Source of the DNA: Arthrobacter sp. Leaf234
GTDB lineage: Bacteria > Actinomycetota > Actinomycetes > Actinomycetales > Micrococcaceae
NCBI RefSeq assembly: GCF_001422665.1
Contig: NZ_LMLU01000007.1
Location: forward strand, 1-60,890
Direction: 5' to 3'
Length of the DNA stretch: 60,890 bases
The position numbers were made by a program, and so were the translations under genes. A model generated the notes under the pieces. The model made no database searches and was not told the DNA's origin. It worked only from the letters and a program-made list of their open reading frames with translations. This document shows positions 45,597 to 58,228 of the stretch, in pieces (the first letter of the stretch is position 1; each line of letters starts with the position of its first letter).

Positions 45597-48500
45597 CGGT
45601 TACCTCCAGGATCTTGGTCCACGCCTCTTCGCCGTCGGGGTCGAGCCCCTGGTCGACGGCGGTGGCACGGGCGTCCAGCACCGCGGCGTAGTCGCGCGGC
45701 AGGACCTTGGTGAGACGGGCGATGGTGTCCTCGAAGGACCCGAGCAGGCTCTCCGCGAGGGTGGACTCGGTCTCCTCGACGTGCTGGATCAGCAGCCGCC
45801 GGACGATCTCGATGTCCTCGGCGTCGAGGTCGACGAGCAGGAGCTCCCCGTTCTCGAGGCTCTGCTTGTTGACGCGCGCACGGTCCAGGTCCAGGACGAA
45901 CGCCGTCCCCCCGGACATGCCCGCGCCGAAGTTGCGGCCCGTGCGTCCGAGGATGAGGGCCTGCCCTCCCGTCATGTACTCGCAGCCGTGGTCGCCGATT
46001 CCCTCGGCCACCGCCGTCGCGCCGGAGTTGCGGACGAGGAACCGCTCCCCCACCTGCCCGCGCAGGAACATCTCGCCGCTCGTCGCGCCGTAGCCGATGA
46101 CGTTGCCGGCGATCACGTTGTGGTCGGCCCGGAACACGTTGGTACGGTCCGGACGCACGATGATCCGGCCGCCGGAGAGCCCCTTGCCCACGTAGTCGTT
46201 CGAGTCGCCGAGCAGGCGCAGGGTGATACCGGCCGGCAGGAAGGCCCCGAGGGACTGTCCGGCCTGCCCGGTCAGGGTGACGTCGATGGTGTCCGGCGCC
46301 AGGACGTCGAGGCCGAAGGTGCGCGTGACCTCGTGACCGAGCATCGTCCCGACGGAGCGGTCGGTATTGACGACATCCAGTGAGATGCGGACCGGCGAAC
46401 GGTGCTGCAGCGCGTCGGCGCTCATCTCGATGAGCTTGTTGTCGAAGTGCTGGTCCAGGTCGTGGTTCTGCTTCAGCATGTTGCGCATCGGCTCGCCGGA
46501 GTCGAACTCGTTGCCGCGCAGGATCGGGTCCAGGTCCAGCCCGTCGGCCTTCCAGTGCTCGATCGCCTTGCGGGCGTCGAGCAGCTCGCTGTGGCCGATG
46601 GCCTCCTCGAGGGTCCGGAAGCCGAGCTCCGCCAGGATCTCTCGGACCTCCTCGGCGATGAACTCGAAGAAGTTGACCACGAACTCCGGCTTGCCGGTGA
46701 AGCGGCTGCGGAGCTCGGGGTTCTGCGTCGCCACCCCCACGGGGCAGGTGTCGAGATGGCAGACGCGCATCATGATGCAGCCCGAGACCACGAGGGGGGC
46801 GGTCGCGAAACCGAACTCCTCGCCGCCCAGCAGGGCGGCGATGACGACGTCGCGCCCGGTCTTGAGCTGTCCGTCGACCTGGACCACCACGCGGTCGCGC
46901 AGGCCGTTGAGCATGAGGGTCTGCTGCGTCTCGGCGAGGCCGAGCTCCCACGGGATGCCCGCGTGCTTCAGGGAGTTGAGCGGGCTCGCGCCCGTCCCGC
47001 CGTCGTGCCCCGACACCAGGACGACGTCGGCCTTGGCCTTCGTGACGCCCGCGGCCACCGTGCCGATGCCCACCTCGGACACCAGCTTGACGTGGACCCG
47101 CGCGCTCGGGTTGGAGCGCTTGAGGTCGTAGATGAGCTGTGCGAGGTCCTCGATCGAGTAGATGTCGTGGTGCGGCGGCGGCGAGATCAGCGCGACGCCG
47201 GGCGTGGAGTGCCGTGTGCGGGCGATCCACGGGTAGACCTTCTGGCTCATGAGCTGGCCGCCCTCACCGGGCTTGGCTCCCTGCGCCATCTTGATCTGGA
47301 TGTCGTCGGCGTTGGTCAGGTACAGGCTCGTGACGCCGAACCGGCCCGAGGCCACCTGCTTGATGGCGGACCGCCGCTCGGGGTCGAGCAGGCGCTCGAC
47401 GTCCTCGCCGCCCTCGCCCGTGTTCGATTTCCCGCCCAGGCGGTTCATCGCGATGGCGAGGGTCTCGTGCGCCTCCTGCGAGATGGAGCCGTAGCTCATC
47501 GCCCCTGTGGAGAAGCGCTTCACGATCTCCGAGACCGGCTCCACCTCGTCGAGCGGGAGGGGCGGCCGGGCGTCGTCGCGCAGCCTCAGCAGGCCGCGGA
47601 GCGTCATGAGCTCGCGCGACTGGTCGTCGACGCCCTGCGTGTAGGCCTTGAAGATGTCGTAGCGGCGCTCACGCGTCGCGTGCTGCAGCCGGAAGACCGT
47701 CTCCGGGTTGAACAGGTGCGGCGGGCCCTCGCGGCGCCACTGGTATTCGCCGCCGTTGTCGAGGCCGCGGTGCGGGTCCTCGATGCCGTCCTGCGGGTAC
47801 GCCGTGTCATGCCGGGCAGCGGTCTCCGCGGCGATGACGTCGAGGCCCACGCCACCGAGCTGCGTCTGGGTGCCGTGGAAGTACTCGTCCACGAGCTCCT
47901 GCGAGAGTCCGAGCGCCTCGAAGGTCTGCGCGCCGCAGTAGGAGCTGACCGTGGAGATACCCATCTTGGACATGATCTTCAGGACGCCCTTGCCGAGGCC
48001 CTTGATGAGGTGCGCGACGGCGGCCTCGGCGCTCACGCCCGTGATGTCGCCGTTGCGGACCAGCTCCTCGCAGCTCTCCATCGCGAGGTAGGGGTTCACG
48101 GCGGACGCCCCGTACCCGATCAGCACCGCGACGTGGTGGACCTCGCGGACATCGCCCGCCTCGACCACGAGGGACGTCTTGGTGCGGTTGGCGCTCTTGA
48201 GGAGGTGGTGGTGCACGGCGCTCGTCAGGAGCAGCGACGGGATGGGCGCCCACTGACCGTTCGAATCCCGGTCGGAGAGCACCACGTACTCGACGCCGCG
48301 GTTCAGGGCGCTGGAGACCTGCTCGCAGATCTCGGCGAGGCGCGCCCGGAGGGCCGCCTCCCCGCCGTCGTGCCGGTACAGGCCGCGCACGCGCACGGTC
48401 AGCCGATCGCCGTCGTCGGTCTCGAGGTTGGCGATCTTCGCCAGCTCGTCGTTGGTGATGACCGGGAACTTCAGGGCGATCTGCTTGGACCGGACCTGGC

Positions 48501-50208
48501 CGGTGGAGAGCAGGTTGCCGTCGGGTCCGATCGTGACACCCATGGAGGTCACGAGTTCCTCGCGGATGGAGTCCAGCGGCGGGTTGGTCACCTGCGCGAA
48601 GGACTGCACGAAGTAGTCGAACAGCAGGCGCGGACGCTTGGACAGGACGGCGATCGGCGTGTCCGAGCCCATGGCGCCGAGCGGTTCCGCACCGTTCTTC
48701 GCCATCGGGCCGAGGAGGATGCGCAGCTCCTCCTGCGTGTAGCCGAAGGTCCGCTGGCGGCGGTTGATGGAGGCCTTGGTGTGCACCACGTGCTCGCGCT
48801 CGGGCAGGTCCTCGAGCTGGATCAGGTTCTCCCGGACCCACTCCCCCCACGGGTTCGCCGCGGCGACCTCGGCCTTGATCTCCTGGTCCTCGATCAGCCG
48901 GCCCGCCTCGGTGTCGACGAGGAACATCTTGCCGGGTGAGACACGGCCCTTGCGGACCACGCGGGACGGCTCGACGTCGAGCACGCCCACCTCGGAGGCG
49001 AGGATGACGAGGCCGTCCTCGGTGACCCAGTACCGGGCGGGGCGGAGGCCGTTGCGGTCCAGCACGGCGCCGACGAGCCGACCGTCCGTGAAGGACACGG
49101 CGGCTGGTCCGTCCCACGGCTCCATGAGCATGGAGTGGTACTGGTAGAACGCGCGGCGGGCGGGATCCATGGTGGCGTGGTTCTCCCACGCCTCCGGGAT
49201 CATCATCATGATCGAGTGCGTGATCGGCCGGCCGGAGAGCGTGAGGAGCTCGGCCACCTCGTCGAAGGACGCCGAGTCCGACGCGCCGGGCGTGCAGATG
49301 GGGTACAACTCCTCGGGCGAGTCCCCGAGCAGCGGGTTGGACAGCTGCGACTGGCGGGCCCGCATCCAGTTCCGGTTGCCCTTGACGGTGTTGATCTCGC
49401 CGTTGTGGGCGATGGTCCGGAAGGGCTGCGCGAGCGGCCAGGACGGGAAGGTGTTGGTGGAGAAGCGCGAGTGGACGATCCCGAGGCGCGTCTTGAACCG
49501 CTCGTCCGACAGGTCCGGGTAGAACGGTTCCAGCTGGGCCGTGGTCAGCATGCCCTTGTAGACGATGGTCTTCGACGACAGCGACGGGAAGTACACGCCG
49601 TACTTGTTCTGCGCCCGCTTCCGCAGGCGGAACGCGCGTCCGTCGAGGTCCGAGGCGTCACCGTCGGCCGGAGCCAGGAACAGCTGGACGAAGTGCGGCA
49701 TGCAGGCGCGCGCCATGGCTCCGACGAGGTCGGCGACGACGGGCACCACGCGCCAGCCGAGGACCTCCAGGCCTTCGGACTCGGCGATGGACTCCAGTCC
49801 CGCGCGGGCGGTCTCCTCCTCCTTCGCCTCGGCAGGCAGGAACGCGGTCCCGACCACGTAGCCGCCGGCAGGGGGCAGGTCGAAGCCCGCGACGGCGCGG
49901 AAGAACTCGTCGGGGATCTGGGTGAGGAGGCCCGCGCCGTCTCCGGTGCCCTCGTCCGCCCCGACCGCGCCGCGGTGCTCGAGGTTGCGGAGCGCCGTCA
50001 GGGCGGCATCGACGATGTCGTGGCCGGGTTCACCGCGCAGGGTGGCGATGACGGCGAGACCGCATGCGTCCTTCTCGTTCTGCGGGTCGTACAGGCCCGT
50101 GGCCTCGGGCAGCGAGGCGAACCGCGTGAAAGGGGACTCGGCGGCGTCCGTCGAGGACGTGTCCGTGCCCGGGTCCGCCTGCAGAGGGTGTGGCGTCAAA
50201 GCAGTCAT
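45589..50208 (-). CDS. gltB: Glutamate synthase large subunit
   Basis: GltB is the large subunit of glutamate synthase. The 1539-residue product has a class II glutamine amidotransferase domain with catalytic cysteine in [11 protein letters not shown], a central domain, an FMN-binding barrel ([20 protein letters not shown]) with the 3Fe-4S cluster cysteines ([15 protein letters not shown]), and a C-terminal beta-helix GXXGXXXG domain. About 45 residues precede the cysteine as in other actinobacteria. The ATG at 50208 overlaps the end of a short upstream frame (ATGA) and has GGGGGAAGGA upstream. Confidence 0.97.
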   Translation of the reverse strand: MTALTPHPLQADPGTDTSSTDAAESPFTRFASLPEATGLYDPQNEKDACGLAVIATLRGEPGHDIVDAALTALRNLEHRGAVGADEGTGDGAGLLTQIPDEFFRAVAGFDLPPAGGYVVGTAFLPAEAKEEETARAGLESIAESEGLEVLGWRVVPVVADLVGAMARACMPHFVQLFLAPADGDASDLDGRAFRLRKRAQNKYGVYFPSLSSKTIVYKGMLTTAQLEPFYPDLSDERFKTRLGIVHSRFSTNTFPSWPLAQPFRTIAHNGEINTVKGNRNWMRARQSQLSNPLLGDSPEELYPICTPGASDSASFDEVAELLTLSGRPITHSIMMMIPEAWENHATMDPARRAFYQYHSMLMEPWDGPAAVSFTDGRLVGAVLDRNGLRPARYWVTEDGLVILASEVGVLDVEPSRVVRKGRVSPGKMFLVDTEAGRLIEDQEIKAEVAAANPWGEWVRENLIQLEDLPEREHVVHTKASINRRQRTFGYTQEELRILLGPMAKNGAEPLGAMGSDTPIAVLSKRPRLLFDYFVQSFAQVTNPPLDSIREELVTSMGVTIGPDGNLLSTGQVRSKQIALKFPVITNDELAKIANLETDDGDRLTVRVRGLYRHDGGEAALRARLAEICEQVSSALNRGVEYVVLSDRDSNGQWAPIPSLLLTSAVHHHLLKSANRTKTSLVVEAGDVREVHHVAVLIGYGASAVNPYLAMESCEELVRNGDITGVSAEAAVAHLIKGLGKGVLKIMSKMGISTVSSYCGAQTFEALGLSQELVDEYFHGTQTQLGGVGLDVIAAETAARHDTAYPQDGIEDPHRGLDNGGEYQWRREGPPHLFNPETVFRLQHATRERRYDIFKAYTQGVDDQSRELMTLRGLLRLRDDARPPLPLDEVEPVSEIVKRFSTGAMSYGSISQEAHETLAIAMNRLGGKSNTGEGGEDVERLLDPERRSAIKQVASGRFGVTSLYLTNADDIQIKMAQGAKPGEGGQLMSQKVYPWIARTRHSTPGVALISPPPHHDIYSIEDLAQLIYDLKRSNPSARVHVKLVSEVGIGTVAAGVTKAKADVVLVSGHDGGTGASPLNSLKHAGIPWELGLAETQQTLMLNGLRDRVVVQVDGQLKTGRDVVIAALLGGEEFGFATAPLVVSGCIMMRVCHLDTCPVGVATQNPELRSRFTGKPEFVVNFFEFIAEEVREILAELGFRTLEEAIGHSELLDARKAIEHWKADGLDLDPILRGNEFDSGEPMRNMLKQNHDLDQHFDNKLIEMSADALQHRSPVRISLDVVNTDRSVGTMLGHEVTRTFGLDVLAPDTIDVTLTGQAGQSLGAFLPAGITLRLLGDSNDYVGKGLSGGRIIVRPDRTNVFRADHNVIAGNVIGYGATSGEMFLRGQVGERFLVRNSGATAVAEGIGDHGCEYMTGGQALILGRTGRNFGAGMSGGTAFVLDLDRARVNKQSLENGELLLVDLDAEDIEIVRRLLIQHVEETESTLAESLLGSFEDTIARLTKVLPRDYAAVLDARATAVDQGLDPDGEEAWTKILEVTGG

Positions 50209-50363
50209 AGAAAGGATCCTTCCCCCATGATGGAGCGTCGGGAGGGGACAGCCTTGGCCCCGCGGGCACCGATCCGAGGGGAACGGGCACCGTCTGTCGA
50301 TCTCGCGTGCACCGCCCGGCCCTGCGCCGCCCGGCGCTGTTGGCGGGCGATCACTGTGGTCAT
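50205..50363 (-). CDS. Short Arg/Ala-rich reading frame coupled to gltB (uORF candidate)
   Basis: A 52-residue frame begins [19 protein letters not shown] after GCGCAGG and ends in TTTCTATGA, sharing ATGA with the gltB start. It is rich in Arg, Ala and Gly, with no known domain. Translation to its end would bring ribosomes directly to gltB, as for a leader peptide. It lies in the 330-base gap 50209-50537, where I see no riboswitch or promoter with confidence. The reading frame could be chance. Confidence 0.35.
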   Translation of the reverse strand: MTTVIARQQRRAAQGRAVHARSTDGARSPRIGARGAKAVPSRRSIMGEGSFL

Positions 50364-50537
50364 CCTGCGCTGGTCAGGGCGGTACCGGTGCAGGCTCGGA
50401 AGGTGATCCGGCCGTCGCACCTGTGGTCCACAACTGTGTGGTGTTGCGTCCTTGAGGGGCGGTGGCCCGGGGACTGCTGTCGGGGACCCAGTCCCGCGGC
50501 TCCGCTCTCGCGGGGTCCTCGGAGCGTGGATCGATCC

Positions 50538-51647
50538 TCAGGAGCCGTTTGTTTCGGACAGATTACCACGCTCGTTCCGCGCGTCCGCCGCTCCATCCGA
50601 GGCGTGGCCACCTGTGGCTGAAGCGTTACTCACGGACCGTCCGGCGTCGTCACGATCGGTGGGAGGCTCGGCACCTGCGGCATCCGCGGCAGCGGTGCCG
50701 TCGGTGGCCGTGGTGTCCTTGGCGCCCGTATCCGTGGCACCCGTGGAGTCGACGTCCGCCCCGACGGCGTCCTTCGGTTCCCGGCCCGGCACATACACCG
50801 ACGGCGCCTCGGCCGGCCGGCGCTTCACGGCGAGATACACGAGGACGGCCAGCGCGACGACGAACACGGCGATACTCGTCCAGACGTTCAGGCGCTGCGT
50901 GACCCCGAAGAGCGTCACCATCTCGGCGTCGTCGATGCGCAGGGCCTCGATCCAGACGCGCCCGAGCGTGTAGTAGGCGGCGTAGAGCCAGAACATGCGT
51001 CCGCCACGGAGGTTCAGCTTCCGCGCGAGCAGCAGGAGGATGGCGACTCCGGCGAGGTTCCACAGGAGTTCGTAGAGGAAGGTCGGGTGGAACAGCGTCC
51101 CGGGTTCCTGGTCGAGCGGGAAGTTGGCGTTGTCGGCATCGATCTCCAAACCCCAGGGCAGCGTGGTGGGCGCGCCGAAGAGCTCCTGGTTGAACCAGTT
51201 CCCGAGACGCCCCACGGCTTGCGCGAGGAGCACGCCCGGCGCCGCTGCATCGGCGAAGGCGGAGAGCCTGACCCCGGCCCGCCGCGCCCCGATCCAGGCC
51301 CCGACGGCACCGAGGGCGATGGCCCCCCAGATCCCGAGGCCGCCCAGCCAGATCTGCGGGATCCGGGCGAGATCCCCTTCGGGTCCGAAGTACGCGTCCG
51401 GCGACGACACCACGTGGTAGAGCCGTCCGCCGATGATGCCGAAGGGGATGGCCCAGATGGCGATGTCCCACACGGCGTCGGCGTTCCCGCCGAAGGCGAC
51501 GAAGCGCTTCTGCGTGAGGATGAGCGCGAGGATGATGCCCGCGAGGATGCAGAGCGCGTAGGCGTGGATGGTGACCGGCCCGAGGGCGAAGCTCGCCCAT
51601 TCGGACGGCGGGCTCGGGATGGACGCCGCGACGGCGATCCCGGTCAT
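50538..51647 (-). CDS. lgt: Prolipoprotein diacylglyceryl transferase
   Basis: Lgt attaches diacylglycerol to the cysteine of prolipoproteins in the membrane; at least two lipoprotein genes lie in this window. The 369-residue product has about seven membrane helices in the first 270 residues and the Lgt signature region GRLGNWFNQELFG. The last 90 residues form a hydrophilic Asp/Ala/Thr-rich tail that is longer than in most bacteria and probably disordered. The ATG at 51647 overlaps the trpA stop (ATGA), so it is part of the trp operon. Confidence 0.96.
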   Translation of the reverse strand: MTGIAVAASIPSPPSEWASFALGPVTIHAYALCILAGIILALILTQKRFVAFGGNADAVWDIAIWAIPFGIIGGRLYHVVSSPDAYFGPEGDLARIPQIWLGGLGIWGAIALGAVGAWIGARRAGVRLSAFADAAAPGVLLAQAVGRLGNWFNQELFGAPTTLPWGLEIDADNANFPLDQEPGTLFHPTFLYELLWNLAGVAILLLLARKLNLRGGRMFWLYAAYYTLGRVWIEALRIDDAEMVTLFGVTQRLNVWTSIAVFVVALAVLVYLAVKRRPAEAPSVYVPGREPKDAVGADVDSTGATDTGAKDTTATDGTAAADAAGAEPPTDRDDAGRSVSNASATGGHASDGAADARNERGNLSETNGS

Positions 51648-52500
51648 GCCGACCCTCCGGCGGACACCTTGGCGGCACCCGTGCTGAGCTCGCGTGTGAG
51701 GTCCGCGACCGCCTGCACACCACCGTCCCTGAGGGCCGCCACGAGGGCCGTCCCGACGATCACGCCGTCCGCGTAGGCGCCGATCTCGCGCACCTGGGCG
51801 GAGGAGGAGACGCCGAGTCCCACGCAGACGCGCTCGGCGCCGGCGTCGTGCGCGGCGTCGACGACGGCCTGGGCCGCCGCACCGACGGAGGTCCTGGCAC
51901 CCGTCACACCCATGACGGAGACCGCGTACACGAAGCCGCGGCTGGCGTCGACGGTGTTCTGCATGCGCTGCGGGGAGGTGGAGGGCGCGACGAGGAACAC
52001 CCGGTCGAGGCCGAGCTCCTCGGAGACCTGCAGCCATTCCGCTGCCTCGTCGGGGATGAGGTCGGGGGTGATGAGCCCGGCTCCGCCGGCGGCGGCGAGG
52101 CGCTCCGCGAAGTCGCGGACACCCATCCGCATCACGGGGTTCCAGTACGTCATCACGAGCACCGCGGCATCCGTCTTCCGGGTGATGCCTTCCACGACGT
52201 CGAAGATCTGCGGCACGGTGAAGCCGTTCGCGAGGGCCTCGACCGTCGCCTCCTGGATCACCACCCCGTCCATGACGGGGTCGGAGTACGGGATGCCGAT
52301 CTCGATGAGGTCCACGCCGTTCTCCGCCATGGCGATCCCGGCCTCGATGGTGGTCCTGACATCGGGGAACCCCGCGGGCAGGTAGCCGATGAGGGCTGCG
52401 CGACCCTCGCTGCGGGCCTTCTCGATGGCGGCAGCCGCCTTTGAGGCGGGTGCGCCGGCTGCGCCGGGCTCCGGTTGCTGCTGGTCAGGGACGTGTGTCG

Positions 52501-52504
<4 letters not shown>
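51644..52504 (-). CDS. trpA: Tryptophan synthase alpha subunit
   Basis: TrpA cleaves indole-3-glycerol phosphate to indole. The 286-residue barrel has the catalytic glutamate and aspartate in [27 protein letters not shown] near the start and a phosphate-binding [10 protein letters not shown]. The GTG at 52504 overlaps the trpB stop by four bases (GTGA). About 25 Gly/Pro/Ala residues precede the catalytic domain. Confidence 0.97.
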
Positions 52505-53865
<1,361 letters not shown>

Positions 53866-54068
53866 GACTTCAGCAATCCTGTCCTGTTGGTCCTCGCCCG
53901 GACGGGGATGCGTCGCGGGCGCCGGCGGGTCCGGTGATCCGTCCCGTGTGCTGCTCGGTGGTGCTGGTGCCGACCGGTGGCCGGTGCTTGGCGGGCGCGT
54001 GCCCGGTATGGATGGTCCGGCTGGACCGCTCCCTGGTGGGAGCTGCGGGCGCCGGCCCGTCGACGCGT

Positions 54069-54896
54069 TCAGGCGCGCGCGGCCATGCCCGGCTCCCGCC
54101 AGGCGGTACGGCCCGTCCGGCGGAAATCCGCGATCGTCGCGGCCGGATCGTCGTGCCGGACGAGTGCCTCGCCGACGAGGACCGCGTGCGCGCCGTGGCC
54201 CGCGTACTCCTCGACGTCGGCGGCATCACGGACTCCCGACTCGGCGATGACGACGGTCCCCGCCGGGACCAGGTGGGCCAATCCGGCGAAGACGCCGCGG
54301 TCGATCTCGAGCGTCTTCAGATTGCGGACGTTGACACCGATGATCGGTGCCCCCGCCGCGACGGCGCGCCGTACCTCGTCCTCGGTGTGGGTCTCGACGA
54401 TCGCGCTCATGCCGAGTTCGTGGGTGAGGGCGAGGAAGCCGGCGAGCTCGGCGTCGGTGAGTGCCGCGACGATCAGGAGCACGACGTCGGCGCCGTGGGC
54501 CCGCGCCTCCCAGATCTGGTAGGCGTCCACCGTGAAGTCCTTGCGGAGCACAGGCACCTGGACTGCTGCTCGGACGGCGTCGAGATCGGCCAGCGAACCC
54601 CCGAAGCGCCGCTCCTCGGTGAGCACGGAGATGACGGCGGCGCCGCCACGCTCGTAGGACGCGGCAAGGGACGCCGGATCGGCGATGTCCGCCAGGGCGC
54701 CCTTGGAGGGGCTGCTGCGCTTCACCTCGGCGATGACCGCGAGGTCTCCTCCCGCACCCGAGCCGAGCGCCGCGAAGGCGTCGATCGGCGCGGGAGCGGA
54801 CGTCGCCGCCCTCCGGACGTCCTCGAGGGGAACGGCACGCCGACGCTCCGCGAGGTCCTCGCGGACGCCCCCGATGATGTCGTCGAGGACCGTCAT
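54069..54896 (-). CDS. trpC: Indole-3-glycerol phosphate synthase
   Basis: TrpC closes the indole ring from CdRP. The 275-residue barrel has [54 protein letters not shown] with the catalytic lysine, [13 protein letters not shown] and [11 protein letters not shown]. It stands directly after the HGxxPAAW protein gene with no space between stop and ATG, showing tight coupling. The separate trpF activity would come from PriA elsewhere, as is usual in actinobacteria. Confidence 0.97.
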   Translation of the reverse strand: MTVLDDIIGGVREDLAERRRAVPLEDVRRAATSAPAPIDAFAALGSGAGGDLAVIAEVKRSSPSKGALADIADPASLAASYERGGAAVISVLTEERRFGGSLADLDAVRAAVQVPVLRKDFTVDAYQIWEARAHGADVVLLIVAALTDAELAGFLALTHELGMSAIVETHTEDEVRRAVAAGAPIIGVNVRNLKTLEIDRGVFAGLAHLVPAGTVVIAESGVRDAADVEEYAGHGAHAVLVGEALVRHDDPAATIADFRRTGRTAWREPGMAARA

Positions 54897-55202
54897 CTAG
54901 TGGCCGTTGTTCTTGAGCTTGGAGCCGCCGACGCCGTAGCCGATCTTCCGGAGGACGAATCCGACGAGGAGGCCGACGAACATCACCGCGATCCCGATCC
55001 AGAAGAGGAGGGTGCCGAAGTCGTGGTTGCCCTCCGTGCTCGCCAGGATGTAGGCGAAGGAGGCCACAGCGGCACCGGCCAGCATGATGAGCACGCAGGT
55101 CCATGCCGCGGGGCTGTTGCCGTGACCGATCGTCTCGTCACCCATCCGGGCGTGGTTCGCGGGGGTGTTGCGGGTCGCGGAGGCGCGGGTCTCGGATGCC
55201 AT
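54897..55202 (-). CDS. HGxxPAAW-family membrane protein
   Basis: This 101-residue protein has the HGNSPAAW motif at residues 27-34 that names the family, followed by two membrane helices (TCVLIMLAGAAVASFAYILA and LLFWIGIAVMFVGLLVGFVL). The family occurs inside actinobacterial trp operons but has no proven function. It ends one base before the trpC ATG. The ATG at 55202 has GAAGGAG about 6 nt upstream. Confidence 0.92.
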   Translation of the reverse strand: MASETRASATRNTPANHARMGDETIGHGNSPAAWTCVLIMLAGAAVASFAYILASTEGNHDFGTLLFWIGIAVMFVGLLVGFVLRKIGYGVGGSKLKNNGH

Positions 55203-55289
55203 GGTGAATCTCCTTCGAACGGGTCAGGTTCCATTCTGCCATTGATGGGGCGGTCGGGAGGAACCGGTGGGGACGTACGCGCCCGGCTC

Positions 55290-56153
55290 TCAGCCGGTCG
55301 GGTCGTTGCCCCGCGAGAGCTGGTCCCAGCTGTCGATCTCGTCCGCATGGGCGCTGGACCGGCCGCGGGAGGGACGCGCCGCGGCCGAGGATGCCCCGCC
55401 GGTCTCGTCCCCGGCGGGGAGCAGTGGGTCGGGGGGTGCATCGGGCGCGGCCGCGGACCGTGCCGCCGCGGAGGATGACGCGCCTCCCGGGACCGGGCGT
55501 CCGTCGACGGGACCTTCACTGCGGCCGTCGTCGTCATCGGCGGCCGGGACCACCCCGGGGGCTACGTCTCCCGTGGAAGGCGCGGGCGCTCCGGGCTGCA
55601 GGTCACCGGCAGCAGGCGTGACCGCCCGCGAGGCCCCGGCGTCGTATCGTCGGTTCACTCCCCAGGTGCGGCCCGCCAGGACCACCCAGGCGGCCGCGAG
55701 CACCAGGAGGACGCCGGCCGCGACGGCGAGCCACGGGAAGACGCCGGCCGTCGCCTCGGCACCGGCCAGGCCGCTCACGCCGATGGCCTCGCCGACGGCG
55801 GGTTCTGCAGCCGCCGCGGGATCGAGCGCGACACCCGCGCTGGACAGGGCGATACCGACGCCCGAGAGCACGAGGATCACGGCGATGACCCACCGAGCGA
55901 GGCGACCGGCGATCGACACGGCGAGGGCAGCCGCCAGGGCCACGAGGGCGAAAGCCGTCACGGGGGTCGACGCGTCGCTCCCGGCGATCATCAGGTCCGG
56001 CGTCTGCACGGCCTCCTGCGGCAGGCGGACGGTGAGCCAGGTCTGGGTCGTGGAACCGAAGGCCAGGAGCGCGAGGACCACGATCCCCATGACGACTATG
56101 CCGCGCCGCGCGAACCTGCCCGGCGCGGTGCGCTCGGTGCGTCCGGCACTCAT
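55290..56153 (-). CDS. Trp biosynthesis-associated membrane protein
   Basis: This 287-residue protein has four predicted membrane helices in residues 18-170 (GIVVMGIVVLALLAFG; FALVALAAALAVSIAG; WVIAVILVLSGVGIAL; WLAVAAGVLLVLAAAWVVL) with the extracytoplasmic loop TTQTWLTVRLPQ typical of the family. The C-terminal 110 residues are low-complexity and acidic. The ATG overlaps the trpE stop codon (ATGA). The family is found between trpE and trpC in actinobacteria; a link to tryptophan metabolism is known only from position. Confidence 0.9.
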   Translation of the reverse strand: MSAGRTERTAPGRFARRGIVVMGIVVLALLAFGSTTQTWLTVRLPQEAVQTPDLMIAGSDASTPVTAFALVALAAALAVSIAGRLARWVIAVILVLSGVGIALSSAGVALDPAAAAEPAVGEAIGVSGLAGAEATAGVFPWLAVAAGVLLVLAAAWVVLAGRTWGVNRRYDAGASRAVTPAAGDLQPGAPAPSTGDVAPGVVPAADDDDGRSEGPVDGRPVPGGASSSAAARSAAAPDAPPDPLLPAGDETGGASSAAARPSRGRSSAHADEIDSWDQLSRGNDPTG

Positions 56154-57703
56154 GGTGCGTCCACCGCCGCGGGCCGGAGCCCGGCCGCGGTGAGGGCTGC
56201 CCGCAGGGGTGCCGCAGCCTTGTTCACGGTCTCGAGGGCCTCGGCCTCCAGCACCGAGTCGGCGACGATCCCGCCGCCGGCCTGGACGTATGCCGTGCCC
56301 TCGCGCAGGAGCGCGGAGCGGATGGCGATGGCCATGTCCATGTCGCCCGCGAAGTCGAGGTAGCCAACCACTCCTCCGTAGATGCCGCGGCGATGCGGTT
56401 CCACCTCGTCGATGAGGCGCAGTGCACGCGGCTTCGGGGCGCCGGAGAGTGTCCCGGCCGGGAAGGTCGCCGCGAGGACGTCGTAGGCCGTCTTCGCCGG
56501 CGAGAGCCGACCGACGACCGTGGAGACGAGGTGCATGATGTGGCTGAACTTCTCCACCTCCATGAACTGGGTGACGTCGACGCTGCCCGGCGTGCACACC
56601 TTGGAGAGGTCGTTCCGCGCGAGATCCACGAGCATGAGGTGCTCGGCCTTCTCCTTCGTGTCCGCCCGGAGTTCGACGGCGAGGTCGCGGTCCTCCTCCG
56701 TGGTCCTGCCGCGGGGGCGCGAGCCCGCGATGGGGTGGGTGATGACCTCGTCGCCCGTGACGGTGACGAGTGCCTCCGGCGAGCTGCCAACGATCGAGTA
56801 GCCGCGTCCGTCGGAATCCTCGAGGCTGAACAGGTACATGTAGGGGCTCGGGTTGGTGGTCCGCAGGATGCGGTAGACGTCCAGCGGAGAAGCGTCGCAC
56901 TCGATCTCGAAGCGGCGGCTGATGACGACCTGGAAGACCTCGCCGTCGACGATGGCCCGCTTGCCGCGCTCGATCGCGCGCAGGTACTCCGGCTCGAACC
57001 AGGACTCCCGGACGCGCTCCATCGACTCCTCCGCCGTTGGCGTGCCCTCGGCCATGACGGACACGGCGAGCTCGGCCGGGGCGACGAGCGTGGCGAGCAT
57101 GGCGCGCACCCGCGCTACGGCGTCGTGCCAGGCCTCGTCGACCCGCTCGTCGGTGCCGTCGAAGTTGACGGCGTTGGCGACGAGGGTGAGCGAGCCCTCG
57201 GAGTTGTCATGGATGGCGAGGTCGGAGACCAGGCACATCGCCAGTTCGGGCAGCAGGAGATCGTCCTCGGGCGGACTCGTCAGCCGTTCCCAGTGCCGCA
57301 CGGCCTCCCAGCCCACGAAGCCGACCATGCCGGAGGTGAAGGGAGGCAGTTCCTCGAAGCGCTCCGTGCGCAGGGCCTCGACGGTGAGGCGGAGCGCCTC
57401 GACGGGATCGCCTGCGACCGGCACGCCGGCCGGCGGCTCGCCCAGCCAGTGCGCTTCGCCGTCGCGCGTGGTCAGGGTTGCCCGGGAGTGCGCCCCGATG
57501 AACGAGTAGCGCGACCAGACGCCGCCGACGGCCGCGGATTCCATGAGGAAGGTGCCCGGGCGGCCGTCCGCGAGCTTGCGGTAGATCCCGATGGGCGTGT
57601 GCGCATCCGCCAGGACCTTCAGGTGCACGGGCACCACGCGCCGCGCCTTCGCCAGGTCGCGGAACTCCTCGAGGGTGGGGCTGATGGTGCCGAGCTGCTG
57701 CAT
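56150..57703 (-). CDS. trpE: Anthranilate synthase component I
   Basis: TrpE makes anthranilate from chorismate, the first committed step to tryptophan. The 517-residue product has the chorismate-binding domain with GERVFQVVIS-like EVFQVVISRRFEIECDA, SSPEALVTVTGDEVITHPIAGSRPRG, EHLMLVDLARNDL and AGGGIVADSVLEAE; the N-terminal feedback-binding motif LMESA is also present. ATG at 57703 is 3 bases after the hisI stop; GGAAGGAT in the end of hisI is its ribosome binding site. The glutaminase partner trpG is not in the window. Confidence 0.96.
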   Translation of the reverse strand: MQQLGTISPTLEEFRDLAKARRVVPVHLKVLADAHTPIGIYRKLADGRPGTFLMESAAVGGVWSRYSFIGAHSRATLTTRDGEAHWLGEPPAGVPVAGDPVEALRLTVEALRTERFEELPPFTSGMVGFVGWEAVRHWERLTSPPEDDLLLPELAMCLVSDLAIHDNSEGSLTLVANAVNFDGTDERVDEAWHDAVARVRAMLATLVAPAELAVSVMAEGTPTAEESMERVRESWFEPEYLRAIERGKRAIVDGEVFQVVISRRFEIECDASPLDVYRILRTTNPSPYMYLFSLEDSDGRGYSIVGSSPEALVTVTGDEVITHPIAGSRPRGRTTEEDRDLAVELRADTKEKAEHLMLVDLARNDLSKVCTPGSVDVTQFMEVEKFSHIMHLVSTVVGRLSPAKTAYDVLAATFPAGTLSGAPKPRALRLIDEVEPHRRGIYGGVVGYLDFAGDMDMAIAIRSALLREGTAYVQAGGGIVADSVLEAEALETVNKAAAPLRAALTAAGLRPAAVDAP

Positions 57704-57708
57704 GCGGG

Positions 57709-58161
57709 TCAGGATCCTTCCGCGTCGGGACGGCTGGAGGTGACGGAGGGCAGGTCGCGGCCGTCGAAGCACGTGCGGGTGCCGGTGTGGCAGGCGGCGC
57801 CTTCCTGGTCGACGGTGACGAGCAGGGCGTCTCCGTCGCAGTCAAGGGCGACGCCCTTGACCCACTGACGGTGTCCGGAGGTGTCGCCCTTCCGCCAGTA
57901 TTCGTCGCGTGACCGGGAGAAGAAGGTGACCCGACCCGTGGTCAGGGTCCGGCGGAGGGCCTCCTCGTCCATCCAGCCGAGCATGAGCACCTCGAGCGTG
58001 TCGTACTGCTGGACGACGGCGGCGACCAGGCCGGCGTCGTCCTTCTTGAGGGCCCCGGCGATCGCGGGATCGAGCAGGGGCGCGTCGCGCGCCGCCTGGC
58101 GTTCGGAGACCGGAGGAGCGCCTGTTCCGGCGGCGGACGGGGAGGACGTGGTGGGAGGCAT
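57709..58161 (-). CDS. hisI: Phosphoribosyl-AMP cyclohydrolase
   Basis: HisI opens the purine ring of PR-AMP in histidine synthesis. The 150-residue product has [35 protein letters not shown], and the metal-binding [22 protein letters not shown]. It is the cyclohydrolase only; HisE is separate at 60607. It is the first gene of the trp run, preceded by a TAGAAT box. ATG at 58161 is likely; a GTG at 58164 is immediately before it. A Ser/Pro-rich N-terminal tail of about 30 residues is present. Confidence 0.96.
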   Translation of the reverse strand: MPPTTSSPSAAGTGAPPVSERQAARDAPLLDPAIAGALKKDDAGLVAAVVQQYDTLEVLMLGWMDEEALRRTLTTGRVTFFSRSRDEYWRKGDTSGHRQWVKGVALDCDGDALLVTVDQEGAACHTGTRTCFDGRDLPSVTSSRPDAEGS

Positions 58162-58169
58162 CACCCCTG

Positions 58170-58175
58170 ATTCTA
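58170..58175 (-). promoter_or_regulatory. -10 box of the hisI-trp operon
   Basis: TAGAAT lies 8 nt before the hisI ATG and 5 nt before the adjacent GTG. It is the only clear -10 in front of the hisI-trpE block. Confidence 0.55.
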
Positions 58176-58228
58176 GTGCGGCCCCGACGGCGGCGCGGCG
58201 CGCCTGCCACCGCCCTCGCGTGGCGTGC

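Noticed and set aside
45572..47230. 552-codon frame in another register of the gltB region
   Set aside because: Product is Arg/Gly/Pro-rich with no motifs; gltB in the correct frame is complete across it.
53866..54068. Possible small gene between trpC and trpB
   Set aside because: The open frame lacks a convincing start and ribosome binding site, and shows no recognisable motif.
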